A stretch of DNA of 64,000 bases from CAWDJT01 sp963828705 (GTDB lineage: Bacteria > Desulfobacterota > Syntrophobacteria > Syntrophobacterales > Syntrophobacteraceae): the NCBI GenBank assembly GCA_963828705.1, contig CAWHGA010000045.1, forward strand, positions 1-64,000. The letters run 5' to 3'. Below, one piece after another: positions 25,896 to 35,491 of the stretch. Position 1 is the first letter of the stretch. Each line of letters begins with the position of its first letter. The notes below the pieces were generated by a model. The model was not told the origin of the DNA. It was given only the letters and a program-made list of their open reading frames with translations, and searched no databases. A program made the position numbers and the translations under genes.

Positions 25896-26780
25896 CTAGA
25901 CCCGTTCGATGCGTTCCCAACCCCATAAGCCATGAGGTTTGAAGAGCAGGAAGATGGTCATGAAAACAAAAGGAGCGACTTCCCGGATCCCTCCCGGGAA
26001 GTATTTCTCCAGATAAGTGCCGGAAAGGTTTTGCAGAACGCCGATGATAATGCCGCCGACGATGGCGCCGGGAACCGAGTTTAGACCTCCCAGGACGACC
26101 GCCGGGAGCACTAACAGCCCCAAATAACCCACCGAGATGTTGAGCCCATTGATGTTTCCCAGCAGGGTCCCGCCTACGCCGGCGGCCATGAAGGCAATGG
26201 ACCAGGCGGCGGCATAGACAAAGCGCGCGCTGATTCCGAGTGACAGGGCTGCCAGTTCGTTGTCGGCGGTGGCTTGCATGGCCAGGCCCCAGCGGGTGTA
26301 ATTAAAAAATGCCACAAAGACAGCCAGCAGGAGCATGGCCGCCATGAAGCTCCACAGATATACCCGGCCGATGATCAGAAAACCGATGTGGATGGGTTCC
26401 AAGGCAAATACCGGCGGCGTGAACACCCTGGTGTCGGTACCCCAGATAAACTCCACCATGCCGCGGAAGAAGAAGGCCAGACCGACGGTCATCATGATCA
26501 CGGTGAGCACCGATTCGCCGATCAGCCGGTCGAGGAAAATGCGTTCGGTGAGCACTCCCAGGATGAGGCCGATGACCATTGACATGGCCAGCGACAACAG
26601 CAGAGGAATGCCTGCCGAATAGAAACTCAGCGAAACGTACGCACCGATCAGGGTCAGTTCCCCCATGGCCAGGTTCAATACCCCCGAGCACTTGTAGATC
26701 AGCACCCACCCCAGGGCGACTAGGGCATAGATTCCGCCCACCATGACCCCCGTGACTACGCTCATCAAAAACAATTCCAT
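25896..26780 (-). CDS. livH: Branched-chain-type ABC transporter permease LivH
   Basis: ATG at 26780 follows AGGAGA by eight to nine bases. 294 residues with eight or so helices: MELFLMSVVTGVMVGGIYAL, LIYKCSGVLNLAMGELTLIG, the cytoplasmic loop RWGLAMQATADNELAALSLG, and PAVVLGGLNSVPGAIVGGII. Length and motifs are those of LivH. Partner of LivM. Confidence 0.94.
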   Translation of the reverse strand: MELFLMSVVTGVMVGGIYALVALGWVLIYKCSGVLNLAMGELTLIGAYVSLSFYSAGIPLLLSLAMSMVIGLILGVLTERIFLDRLIGESVLTVIMMTVGLAFFFRGMVEFIWGTDTRVFTPPVFALEPIHIGFLIIGRVYLWSFMAAMLLLAVFVAFFNYTRWGLAMQATADNELAALSLGISARFVYAAAWSIAFMAAGVGGTLLGNINGLNISVGYLGLLVLPAVVLGGLNSVPGAIVGGIIIGVLQNLSGTYLEKYFPGGIREVAPFVFMTIFLLFKPHGLWGWERIERV

Positions 26781-27001
26781 CCCGTTTCTCCTGGTGTTCG
26801 TTGCCGCAATACAAGCTGCGAAGGAATCGTCCCGGATCGTCTGCGTGCTTCGTTTCTCGCGCATCTTCTCGGCGTGCGCGGTACCATTAAGGCCAAGTCC
26901 GCTTGGGATTCAGCCAAGCAAGTCGCGGCGAAGGTTTACTCAGCCTTTGGTCGCAGTCATCGCGCGTATGGTGGTCCCTGAGGTGAATGCTCCTCTACCT
27001 C

Positions 27002-28948
27002 CTAATGGTGGAGGTCGCGGATCTTGAGGTCGGTGTTGATATGAACTTCCCGGCCGTCCTCGTAGGTGATGGTGGTGTCCATCTGGAGCAGATCCTGTTG
27101 GCTGTAAAGCGCGTTAACGATTGCCTGGTAGCGCTGCTCCACGAAGGCCCGGCGCAGTTTGCGGGTGCGTGTCAATTCGTCGTCGTCGGCATCGAATTCC
27201 TTGTAAAGATTGATAAATCGCCTAATCCTTGCGGTTTCCGGGAGGTCCTTGTTAGCCCAGGCAATCTGCTCGGCAACCAGTTGGTAGACCTGTTCCCGTT
27301 GCGCCAGTTCAATGTAGGCCGTGTAATTGATACCTTTTTCGTCGGCCCACCGGCCAACCACTGCGTAGTCGATGCAAACTACGGCAGTTACGAATTCGCG
27401 CTGGTCGCCGATGATCCAGGCGTCCCTAATATAAGGGCTGAATTTGAGCCGGGTTTCCAGGTATTGGGGAGAGAAAGGCCGGCCGTCACTGAGGGTCATC
27501 ACGTCCTTGGATCGGTCGAAGACCACCAGGTGACCGTCTTCATCGATAAAGCCCCGATCACCGGAGTGCAGCCAGCCTTCCACCAGGGTTTTGGCAGTGG
27601 CTTCAGAGTCCTTGTAGTAGCCGACAAATACCGATGAACTCCGTGAGAGAATTTCGCCATCCTCGGCAATGCGGATTTCGGTGCCGGGGATCGGTTTGCC
27701 GACGGTGTCGAATTTGATGTCGCCGGTGCGATGCACCACCGAAATACCTGCGATTTCGGTCTGCCCATAGATCTGCTTGAGGTTCACCCCGAGAGCGTGA
27801 AAGAAGCGGAAATGGTCGGGTCCCATGGCCGCCCCGCCGGTATAGGCGTTGCGGATGCGGGAAAGACCCAGATGGTCGCGAAGCTTCCGATGGACACTCA
27901 CGAAGGCGAGCCAGCGCAGGATTTGCCAATACCAGGGGACCGCTTGCTTGCCAAACTCCATGTCCGCTACCCGCTGGCCGATCCGCGTAGCCAGTTGAAA
28001 GATGTGGCGTTTGCAGAAACCGGCATCCAGGTGTTTGACCTGTACCGTCCGAGTCATCTGTTCATAGAGCCTGGGCGGAGCAAACATGACGTGGGGACCG
28101 ATTTCGCGCAGATCAGATTGAGCGGTTTCGGGTTTTTCCGGGAAGTTGATGGTATAACCCAGCAACAGACCACAGGAAATCGACATCATTTGTTCGCCGA
28201 TCCAGGCAAAGGGCAGGAACGAAACGAAATCATCGCTGGCTTGACACGGGTCCACCTCCATGAGGTGCTGTCCCATGGTCAGCATGTTGTGATGGGTGAG
28301 CAGCACACCCTTGGGCAACGACGTGGTGCCGGAGGTGTAGAACAACAGCGCTACTTCGTCGCCGTGGCCGGTTTCGACCAGTCGCTCGAAACGCTCCGGG
28401 TCCTGCCGTTCCAGCTCCCGGCCTCGTTCCATGATATCCTTGAGGCTGATCAAGACCGATTCGTGGTAGTGACGCATGCCCTTCGGGTCATCCCAGATGA
28501 TCCCCTCGAGTTTCGGGCACTGACCCTGGATGGAGAGGCCCTTGTCCACTTCCTCCTGGCCTTCACAGACCAGAAAGCGGGCGTCGGAGTGGTCCACGAT
28601 GTACCGGACTTCGTCGACCAGACAGTCTTGAAAGAGCCAAACCGCTACACCGCCTGCACAGAGCGTGGCCATTTCGGTCCAGAGCCCTTCCGGCCGGTTT
28701 TCTCCGATCATGGCCACCTTGTCGCCCTTTTGCAGACCGAGATCGAGCAGGCCAAGGGTGATGTGTTTGACCTCCTGGTAGTATTCTTGCCAGGTGATGG
28801 GTCGCCAGATGCCGAATTGTTTCTCGCGCATGGCGACCTTTTGGGAACCATACTGCCTGGCCCTTTGTACGAACAGTTTGGGGATGGTTAGTTCCCGGTC
28901 GAACTCGGTACTGCTTGGTTCACCAATGTGGTCCCGCTTTGTTCCCAT
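27002..28948 (-). CDS. Long-chain acyl-CoA synthetase-like AMP-forming ligase
   Basis: 648 residues. ATP-binding motif LFYTSGTTSLPKGVLLTHHN is intact (Ser replaces one Gly). Other signatures: IRNAYTGGAAMGPDHFRFFH, KQIYGQTEIAGISVVHRTGD, LHSGDRGFIDEDGHLVVFDR and the late hinge MTLSDGRPFSPQYLETRLKF. This form (FadD15-like, with an extended middle region) activates fatty or aryl-alkyl acids to CoA esters at the inner membrane face. It lies between livG and livH in the transporter operon, an arrangement common in Desulfobacterota and Burkholderiales, and suggests activation of the imported acid straight after uptake. Confidence 0.92.
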   Translation of the reverse strand: MGTKRDHIGEPSSTEFDRELTIPKLFVQRARQYGSQKVAMREKQFGIWRPITWQEYYQEVKHITLGLLDLGLQKGDKVAMIGENRPEGLWTEMATLCAGGVAVWLFQDCLVDEVRYIVDHSDARFLVCEGQEEVDKGLSIQGQCPKLEGIIWDDPKGMRHYHESVLISLKDIMERGRELERQDPERFERLVETGHGDEVALLFYTSGTTSLPKGVLLTHHNMLTMGQHLMEVDPCQASDDFVSFLPFAWIGEQMMSISCGLLLGYTINFPEKPETAQSDLREIGPHVMFAPPRLYEQMTRTVQVKHLDAGFCKRHIFQLATRIGQRVADMEFGKQAVPWYWQILRWLAFVSVHRKLRDHLGLSRIRNAYTGGAAMGPDHFRFFHALGVNLKQIYGQTEIAGISVVHRTGDIKFDTVGKPIPGTEIRIAEDGEILSRSSSVFVGYYKDSEATAKTLVEGWLHSGDRGFIDEDGHLVVFDRSKDVMTLSDGRPFSPQYLETRLKFSPYIRDAWIIGDQREFVTAVVCIDYAVVGRWADEKGINYTAYIELAQREQVYQLVAEQIAWANKDLPETARIRRFINLYKEFDADDDELTRTRKLRRAFVEQRYQAIVNALYSQQDLLQMDTTITYEDGREVHINTDLKIRDLHH

Positions 28949-28990
28949 GTTTAGGTCAATCTCTCCGCTGGAATGCTTGGGGAACTCGGT

Positions 28991-29815
28991 TCAGCGCCGT
29001 GTGGCGTAAAGGTCGTCGTGACCCAGGTAGGCGTCGACTACCGCCGGGGTGCTCTGCACTTCGGCCGGCGTCCCGTCAATGATGGGCATGCCAAAATTGA
29101 GCACAAACACCCGGTCGGAAATGTCCATCACCACTCCCATATCGTGTTCCACCAGAACACAAGTCACGCGCCAGTTTTCCGCTGCGTTGATGTCCAGGAT
29201 AAAGCGCGCCATGTCCTCGACTTCCTCAAGGTTGAGGCCCGCCAGGGGTTCATCCAGGAGCAGCAAGCTCGGCTGCAGTGCCAGTGCCCGGCCCAGTTCC
29301 ACTCGCTTCTGCAGGCCATAGGGCAGCATGCCCACGACCCGGTGACGAATGTGGGCGATTTCCAGCAGTTCGATGATTTCTTCTTCGATGAAGGTGCGGT
29401 GCTGGATCTCCTCGCGGGCGGTTTTCCCCAGATACAACGCCCCACTCAGGACCCCCGACTTGAGGTGCAGGTGACGCCCCAGCCGGATGTTGTCCAGTAC
29501 GGTCATACCTTTGAAGAGTTCGATCTTCTGAAAGGTCCGGGCAATCCCCAACATAGCGCGCTCATGAGGTTTGACAGAATTGATGCGGCGCCCCTGAAAG
29601 AAAATATCGCCTTCCTGAGGACGGTAAAGACCGGAGATGCAGTTGAGCATCACCGTTTTGCCAGCCCCGTTGGGACCGATAATGGAATGGATCTCGCCGG
29701 TTTTGACCTCGATGCTGACCTCGACCAGGGCGCGAACACGGCCAAAATCCATGGAGATCTTTTTGAGCTGGAGCAGCACATCAGCATTTGGAACCCCTTC
29801 GGCCACCAGCATCAT
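28991..29815 (-). CDS. livG: Branched-chain-type ABC transporter ATPase LivG
   Basis: Start at 29815 after AAAGGAG; about 274 residues. Walker A IIGPNGAGKTVML, LivG-specific GIARTFQKIELFKGMTVLDN, signature LPYGLQKRVELGRALALQPS, Walker B LLLLDEPLAGLN, switch His in VLVEHDMGVVMDIS. The signature LPYGLQKR replaces the more usual LSYGxQRR. C-terminal FGMPIIDGTPAEVQSTPAVV and AYLG are typical. First gene of the leftward operon, so the promoter should lie in the gap to 30515. Confidence 0.94.
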   Translation of the reverse strand: MMLVAEGVPNADVLLQLKKISMDFGRVRALVEVSIEVKTGEIHSIIGPNGAGKTVMLNCISGLYRPQEGDIFFQGRRINSVKPHERAMLGIARTFQKIELFKGMTVLDNIRLGRHLHLKSGVLSGALYLGKTAREEIQHRTFIEEEIIELLEIAHIRHRVVGMLPYGLQKRVELGRALALQPSLLLLDEPLAGLNLEEVEDMARFILDINAAENWRVTCVLVEHDMGVVMDISDRVFVLNFGMPIIDGTPAEVQSTPAVVDAYLGHDDLYATRR

Positions 29816-30515
29816 CAATTCTCCTTTGAGGCCTTCTGATTGAAGAGGCAAAACCGCAAATATCCAAACATCGCCAGCCAGGACCAACCAGCAGCCAACC
29901 GGCGAGGGTCGCTCTAACCAGCCGCACTGAGCGTCCAGCGCTTCCGCCGCATTGGTCAAGGCCTTTCCCGGCGTCCGCTTACGGCGCCTGGCCACGCAGT
30001 GATTCCCGTCTGCAAGACCAGCATCCCAGAAAGTTCACCGACACCCGTTGGTTACTGAGTATCGGTTGCGCAATCTACCCATGGCGGCCGGTAAAACCAC
30101 TGGAACCATATGGTTCTACAAGAAAGGCGGAGAGATGTTGAGTAAGGGGGGCAGTGATTGTCTAACGGTTGGTGCATCGTTTTGGACGTCTGTGGGAACC
30201 AGGAATGACTCACGTGTCATATGAGGACCTTAGCGGTTGGCTTGTCGGCTGTTCAGAATTCCCCCTTTGTGACACCTACTGAATCCTATGGAAAACAACC
30301 CATTGTCAAGAAAAAACCAATGGCACCGAGTACTTGTTAGAAATTTCACCAGGCGAATCGGGTTTTGCTGCCCAGTTGACGTTTATGGATCAATAGGACA
30401 TCGTGTGGGTCATCACATCACCATTGCAGTTACCCAGCAGTTGGTTCAAAGATGAGAACACGATCCACATCGAAGAGTAGCTTCGAAGATTTGGGGCTGA
30501 TATGAGGAGGAAGTC
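29816..30515. other. Divergent regulatory gap, 700 bases
   Basis: No gene seen. The region separates the leftward transporter operon from the rightward carboxyltransferase gene and must hold both promoters. ATGACTCACGTGTCAT at 30205-30220 is a partial palindrome that could be an operator. AGGAGG at 30505-30510 is the ribosome site of the rightward gene. Confidence 0.4.
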
Positions 30516-32072
30516 TTGGTACCGACCTGGGAACAACTGCTGCAATCCATGATGGACCAACGGGGACGGTTGCTGGCCGGGGGTGGGGCGGAGGCGCACG
30601 CCCGCGAGCACGGCCGTGGCAAACTTACGGCGCGGGAACGCATCGATCTGTTCTTTGATTCCGGAAGCTTCGTGGAACTGGACCTTTACGCGCAGCACAT
30701 CGGGCGCGACTACGGCCTGAATGGCAAGGAAATCCCGGGCGATGGAGTCATCATCGGGCATGGCAAGGTTCATGGCCGCGGGTGCCTGATCTACGCTCAG
30801 GATTTTACCGTCATGGGTGGAAGCTTCGGTGAACGCCATGGTAAGAAAATCGTCAAAATCGTGGACATGGCGCGGAGCTACGGCCTGCCGGTGGTGGGAA
30901 TCAACGATTCCGGCGGAGCGCGCGTGAGCGAGCCGATGGGGGCGCTTTCCGCCTATGGGCAGTTGTTCTATCGGCATGTGCAGGCTTCCGGCGTGGTCCC
31001 GCAGATTGCCTTGATCATGGGACCGGTTGCGGGCGGTCAAGCCTACTCACCGGCACTTATGGATTTTGTCTTGATGGTGGAATCCACCAGCGCCATGTTT
31101 TTGGCCGGCCCGTCCCTGGTGGAAGCGGTGGTCCACGAAATTGCTGATGAACAGAGCCTGGGTGGACCGGCCGTACACAGTCGGATCACTGGACAATGTG
31201 ACGGCACCCTGGCTGACGACCGCGCCTGCCTGGAACACGCGCGACGGTTGCTATCGTATCTCCCGCTCAACAACCGCGAACGGCCGCCCTATGAAGCCCC
31301 CGCGGATTCCCCGGAACGCCTCACGCCGGAACTCGTGGGAATCATCCCGACCGACCCCCGGCAGATCTACGACATGCACGGGGTAATCGAGGCGGTCTTT
31401 GACCGGGGTTCGTTCTTTGAACTCAAGGAGGAATTTGCGCAGAATCTGATCATCGGCTTTGCCCGCCTGGATGGCCATGTGGTGGGGGTGGTGGCCAGCG
31501 GTTTGCGCCGTTACCATGGGGCTTTGGATTCCCATGCCGCCGATAAGGGGTCACGTTTTGTGCGGTTCTGCGACGCCTTCAACATCCCCATCCTGACTTT
31601 CCAGGATGTGCCCGGCTTCCTGGTGGGGACTCGGTCGGAACATAGCGCCAGCATTCGCCATGGCGCCAAGCTGCTTTATGCCTACGCGGAAGCCACTGTC
31701 CCCAAGATCACCTGCATTGTACGTAAAGCCTATGCTGGTGGTTATCTGGCGTTGTGCAGCAAGGACTTGGGTGCGGACGTGGTCCTGGCTTTCCCCACCG
31801 CTGAAATCTCCCTGATGGGGCCGGAGGGGGCTATGAACATCCTGTCCCGCAAGGAAATCGCGGCTTCGGACCACCCGGCTGAAACGCGAGCCCGCCTGGA
31901 GCAGGAATATCGGGAAAAATACGTCAACCCCACTCATGCGGCCGCCCATCAGCATGTGGATGACATCATCGCTCCCGATAAGACCCGTATCCGATTGATT
32001 CGTGCGCTGCAAATGACCCTGGACAAGCAGCAGGATGTGCCCGCCAGGAAACACGGGGTTTCGCCGGCATGA
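30516..32072 (+). CDS. Acyl-CoA carboxylase carboxyltransferase subunit (propionyl/methylmalonyl type)
   Basis: 518 residues. The start is TTG, five bases after AGGAGG. Both crotonase-like halves are complete: the N-half has GRGKLTARERIDLFFDSGSF, DFTVMGGSFGERHGKKIVKI, GINDSGGARVSEPMGALSAY and LIMGPVAGGQAYSPALMDFV. The C-half has IVGFARLDGHVVGV-type IIGFARLDGHVVGVVASG, FQDVPGFLVGTRSEHSASIR, KITCIVRKAYAGGYLALCSK and AEISLMGPEGAMNI. These enzymes move a carboxyl group between biotin and propionyl- or another acyl-CoA, forward as carboxylase or back as decarboxylase/transcarboxylase in propionate metabolism. No biotin carboxylase follows; the free biotin carrier at 19.85 kb is a possible partner. 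The gene is convergent with nusB, ending 12 bases apart. Confidence 0.92.
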   Translation: MVPTWEQLLQSMMDQRGRLLAGGGAEAHAREHGRGKLTARERIDLFFDSGSFVELDLYAQHIGRDYGLNGKEIPGDGVIIGHGKVHGRGCLIYAQDFTVMGGSFGERHGKKIVKIVDMARSYGLPVVGINDSGGARVSEPMGALSAYGQLFYRHVQASGVVPQIALIMGPVAGGQAYSPALMDFVLMVESTSAMFLAGPSLVEAVVHEIADEQSLGGPAVHSRITGQCDGTLADDRACLEHARRLLSYLPLNNRERPPYEAPADSPERLTPELVGIIPTDPRQIYDMHGVIEAVFDRGSFFELKEEFAQNLIIGFARLDGHVVGVVASGLRRYHGALDSHAADKGSRFVRFCDAFNIPILTFQDVPGFLVGTRSEHSASIRHGAKLLYAYAEATVPKITCIVRKAYAGGYLALCSKDLGADVVLAFPTAEISLMGPEGAMNILSRKEIAASDHPAETRARLEQEYREKYVNPTHAAAHQHVDDIIAPDKTRIRLIRALQMTLDKQQDVPARKHGVSPA

Positions 32073-32084
32073 TGGGAGCGTGAG

Positions 32085-32619
32085 TCAAGCCGGGTGGTTT
32101 GCGGGGGGGGCCTCGGTGGGATCGTTGGCCTTGCTCATTGCAGCCAGGATCTGGTCGAGAATACCGTTGATGAAGGGGGCGGAATCCTGGCCGCTGAACC
32201 GTTTGCCCAGGTCAATGGCTTCGTTGATGGAGACCTTGGGGGGAACGTCTTCGCAGTGAAACATCTCATAGACTGGCGATCCGCAGAATGTTGCGATCCA
32301 CTAAGGACATACGATCCAGGCGCCAGTGTTCCGATGCGGAATCGATCCGGAGGTCGATTTCGTTGCGGTGCAGGCAGACGCCCTCAACCAGCAGTTCCGC
32401 AAATGGGCGGGCCGCGGTCAACGCTTCCGGGCTCCAGGGTTTGGGGTCGTCATCGTGAGGCGGCGGCGTGTCGTCCTCCCCGGTTTCCGAATCAGGCCTC
32501 TTGTTCCCGGCGAAATGGTCAAAAAACAGAGATATCCCTTCTTCGGGCGAAACCCCGGTCATATCCAACTGATAAAGCACCTGCAGGGCCACTTCTCGTG
32601 ACCGGCGCCGCTGTCCCAT
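32085..32619 (-). CDS. nusB: Transcription antitermination factor NusB (one frameshift)
   Basis: MGQRRRSREVALQVLYQLDM is the NusB N-terminus, followed by EEGISLFFDHFAG, an insert rich in Asp/Pro (DDTPPPHDDDPKP), then FAELLVEGVCLHRNEIDLRI and the box RMSLVDRNILRIA. One extra base near 32280 shifts the frame there; the correct continuation is VYEMFHCEDVPPKVSINEAI then DLGKRFSGQDSAPFINGILD. About 177 residues, a little long because of the acidic insert and a Pro-rich tail. NusB with NusE loads onto boxA RNA for rRNA antitermination. It follows ribH by four bases, the standard place. Confidence 0.92.
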
Positions 32620-32623
32620 CTTG

Positions 32624-33091
32624 TTAGCCGTCCAATTGTTTGAGCAGATTGGCCATTTCGATGGCGGCCATGGCGGCATCCCAACCTTTGTTGCCGGCCT
32701 TGGAGCCGGCCCGCTCAATGGCCTGTTCCAGGGTATCGGTGGTCAAGACCCCAAAGGAAATGGGGATACCGGTTTCCAGGCTGACCGCGGCAACGCCCTT
32801 GGAAACCTCGTTGGCGACGAAATCGAAATGCGGGGTGGCGCCGCGAATGACCGCACCGAGGCAGATGACCGCGTCGTAACGGCCACTGGCCGCGGTTCTT
32901 TTCGCCGCCAGCGGGATTTCAAAGGCACCGGGCACTTTGATGATGTCGATAGTCGCCTCACTGGCGCCGCTACGCTTCAGGGCGTCCAGAGCCCCGCCCA
33001 GCAACCGGTCGCAAATGAAATCGTTGAAGCGACTCACCACAATGCCAAATCGCAGCTCCTGGGCCAGCAGTTTGCCTTCGTGGATTTTCAT
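32624..33091 (-). CDS. ribH: 6,7-dimethyl-8-ribityllumazine synthase
   Basis: 155 residues from MKIHEGKLLAQELRFGIVVS. Substrate-site motifs: RFNDFICDRLLGGALDAL, KVPGAFEIPLAAKR, CLGAVIRGATPHFDFVANEV (with the catalytic His), and PISFGVLTTDTLEQAIERAG then NKGWDAAMAAIEMA. It condenses the ribD-pathway pyrimidine with 3,4-dihydroxy-2-butanone 4-phosphate from RibBA. Start at 33091 has a GGGG/GGAG-type site; two earlier in-frame ATGs are possible but less typical. Confidence 0.96.
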   Translation of the reverse strand: MKIHEGKLLAQELRFGIVVSRFNDFICDRLLGGALDALKRSGASEATIDIIKVPGAFEIPLAAKRTAASGRYDAVICLGAVIRGATPHFDFVANEVSKGVAAVSLETGIPISFGVLTTDTLEQAIERAGSKAGNKGWDAAMAAIEMANLLKQLDG

Positions 33092-33185
33092 GGTCTCCAT
33101 CCCCTCTTCGGTGACGTGTCTGTAAGCCGTCACATGTTAGCGCTCACGCACTGGTGCAGAATCGATTCTCTCGTATTCTTCACCA

Positions 33186-34400
33186 CTATTCGGTGATGCA
33201 ACTGAGCAAATGACCCATTTTGGCGCACTTGGTCTTGAGATATTCGATGTTGCAGTCGTTGGGCGGTATTTCGACCGGGACCCGGCGGGTGATGGTGATG
33301 CCGTACCCCTCTAGGCCCACGATCTTTTTGGGGTTGTTGGTCATCAGAGCCATTCGCTTCACCCCGAGATCCACCAGCATTTGCGCACCGATGCCGTAAT
33401 CGCGGAGGTCCGCATCAAAACCGAGGGCTTCGTTGGCTTCCACTGTGTCGTAGCCCTGTTCCTGCAGGGCGTAAGCCTTGATTTTGTTGACCAGACCAAT
33501 GCCGCGCCCTTCCTGGTTGCGCATATAGAGCAGCACGCCGCGCCCTTCCTTGGCGATCTGCTGCATCGCCGCCCGGAGCTGCCCGCCGCAGTCGCAGCGC
33601 AGCGACCCCAGCACGTCGCCGGTGAGGCATTCGGAATGGACCCGCACCACGATTTCTTCGTCCGGCTTGATGTCGCCGCGTACGATGGCGAGATGGGTGT
33701 GTTCGTCGATGTCGTTGGTGTAGGCGATGACCTGGAATTGGCCGCCGTAGATGGACGGGAGCTGGGCGATGGCGGCGCGGTGCACGAAGATCTCGTTCTT
33801 CATCCGGTAATTGATGAGATCGGCGATAGTGACGATCTTGATGCCGAATTGGGCGCTGAATTCCTCGAGATCCGGCATTCGCGCCATGGTGCCGTCGTCC
33901 TTCATGATTTCACAGATGACCCCGGCCGGTTTGAGCCCAGCGAGGCGCGCGAGGTCCACCGATCCTTCGGTCTGGCCGGTGCGGACCAGCACCCCGCCCT
34001 TGCGGGCTCGGATCGGGAAAATATGGCCCGGACTGACCACATCATCCGGTTTGGCGTTGTCGGCAATGGCGGTGAGAATAGTATGGGCGCGATCTGCGGC
34101 ACTGATGCCGGTGGTGACGCCGAGCCGGGCTTCGATGGAGACCGTGAAGGCGGTTTCAAAACGAGCCCGATTGTCGCGCACCATCATGGGCAGGCGTAGC
34201 CGTTCCACCCAATCAGGGGCAAGGGAAAGGCAGATCAGACCGCGGCCATGTTTGGCCATGAAATTGACAGCATCGGGGGTGACCATTTCTGCTGCCATGC
34301 AGAGGTCCCCTTCGTTTTCCCGGTCTTCGTCATCCACAAGAATAACCATCTTCCCCTGGCGAATGTCTTCCAACGCTTCGAGGATCGTTGCCAATGGCAT
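33186..34400 (-). CDS. ribBA: Bifunctional DHBP synthase / GTP cyclohydrolase II
   Basis: 404 residues from MPLATILEALEDIRQGKMVI, GGAG eight bases before the ATG. The RibB half (1-200) has VDDEDRENEGDLCMAAEMVT, HGRGLICL, ARLGVTTGISAADRAHTI and the metal His in SPGHIFPI. The RibA half has VRVHSECLTGDVLGSLRCDC (zinc cysteines), MRNQEGRGIGLVNKIKAYAL and LGVKRMALMTNNPKKIVGLE. It makes both riboflavin precursors, the four-carbon unit from ribulose 5-phosphate and the pyrimidine from GTP. It lies in the rib operon between ribE and ribH. Confidence 0.97.
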   Translation of the reverse strand: MPLATILEALEDIRQGKMVILVDDEDRENEGDLCMAAEMVTPDAVNFMAKHGRGLICLSLAPDWVERLRLPMMVRDNRARFETAFTVSIEARLGVTTGISAADRAHTILTAIADNAKPDDVVSPGHIFPIRARKGGVLVRTGQTEGSVDLARLAGLKPAGVICEIMKDDGTMARMPDLEEFSAQFGIKIVTIADLINYRMKNEIFVHRAAIAQLPSIYGGQFQVIAYTNDIDEHTHLAIVRGDIKPDEEIVVRVHSECLTGDVLGSLRCDCGGQLRAAMQQIAKEGRGVLLYMRNQEGRGIGLVNKIKAYALQEQGYDTVEANEALGFDADLRDYGIGAQMLVDLGVKRMALMTNNPKKIVGLEGYGITITRRVPVEIPPNDCNIEYLKTKCAKMGHLLSCITE

Positions 34401-34766
34401 GGGGGTAACTCCTTCAATCAATAGATTCGGGGCCAAGCCAGCCCCGTTGGGAATTTTCTTTCCTGGTAAGGGTGCAGCAATATAGGGTTTCAATGTTACC
34501 CCGCCAAAAGCCGGGGGCCGGAACAGATTGAAAAGACTGGATTCCAGCCTTACACCCCCTCCTGAGCGCTCACTCTATAACACGCTGCAGCAGGTTTCTC
34601 AAGGAGGCGCACTCATGTCTGTTGGCCGGACCGGTCGGGACCAGCCTTTGAGCATGACGCCTTAAGCAGCTTAAATCTGCGCAGACCTCTCTCCACCGTG
34701 GCGGAGTTTTGAAAGACCCTGACCCAAACGCTCATAGGGTCTGGACACGTTGCAGAGCCGGGATCA
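34401..34766. other. Gap of 366 bases inside the rib cluster, no gene or FMN riboswitch seen
   Basis: I looked for the FMN riboswitch core (AGGGGC...GACCGGCGGT) on the minus strand and do not see it. A short open frame has no ribosome site. Unusually large for this otherwise tight operon. Confidence 0.4.
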
Positions 34767-35441
34767 TTAGTCCATGAAGCCGTGTTTGCGGAGGAAATCG
34801 GCACTGATGGCGGATGGTGGCGACCCGGGTTGATCCGCACTGGGCGAGGCGGTCCAGGCCCGAACCATTTTTTCCACATACTTGCCGATGAGGTCGGTTT
34901 CCAGGTTCACTTCGGTGCCGATTTGCCAGTCGCCAATAGTGGTCATCTGACCCGTGTGGGGCACGATGTTGACGTCGAACTGCTGGGTCTCACAGCCGTT
35001 GACGGTAAGGCTGATGCCGTTGATGGCGATGGAACCTTTGGCGATCACATAGCGGTTTAAATCTTCAGGCATAGCGAACACCAGGCGCCAGGAACGGCCT
35101 TCGGCGTAACGGCTGCGAACAACCCCGATACCATCCACGTGGCCGGTAACAAGATGGCCGCCGAGACGGTCACCAAGCCGCATGGCCCGTTCCAGATTGA
35201 GGCGGCTACCCGGTGTCTTGCGCCCGAGGGTGGTCCGATTCAGGGTTTCCGCTGAAACATCCACAGTGAAAAGAGCCTTTTGAAAAGCCACCACGGTCAA
35301 ACACGCGCCATCCACCGCGATGCTTTCCCCCAAAACCACTTTCTCCAGGGCGAAATCGGCACGGATGACCATCTTGGCATCGGGCCCGTGGCTGTCGATG
35401 CGCACCAGAGTGCCAGTCCCTTCAATCAAGCCGGTAAACAT
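34767..35441 (-). CDS. ribE: Riboflavin synthase, alpha chain
   Basis: 224 residues, two lumazine-binding repeats. Starts with the invariant MFTGLIEGTG; repeat one has GESIAVDGACLTVVAF and FTVDVSAETLNRTTLG; then LGGHLVTGHVDGIGVV; repeat two has YVIAKGSIAINGISLTVNGC and NIVPHTGQMTT. It converts two lumazines to riboflavin plus the pyrimidine. It follows ribD after a 100-base gap that contains an inverted repeat. Confidence 0.97.
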   Translation of the reverse strand: MFTGLIEGTGTLVRIDSHGPDAKMVIRADFALEKVVLGESIAVDGACLTVVAFQKALFTVDVSAETLNRTTLGRKTPGSRLNLERAMRLGDRLGGHLVTGHVDGIGVVRSRYAEGRSWRLVFAMPEDLNRYVIAKGSIAINGISLTVNGCETQQFDVNIVPHTGQMTTIGDWQIGTEVNLETDLIGKYVEKMVRAWTASPSADQPGSPPSAISADFLRKHGFMD

Positions 35442-35491
35442 CGGCGGTTCCTTCTTATTTCAGCCATCTGTGCTGGTTGCGTACAGTCTCA

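Noticed and set aside
27731..28891. 386-codon frame antisense to the acyl-CoA synthetase
   Set aside because: Shadow of a strong gene; composition follows the complementary codons.
30205..30220. TetR-type operator ATGACTCACGTGTCAT
   Set aside because: Two mismatched pairs in a 16-base palindrome and no regulator gene nearby; too weak to list as a site.
34401..34766. FMN riboswitch in the rib cluster
   Set aside because: The conserved RFN core is not present on the minus strand here or before ribD.
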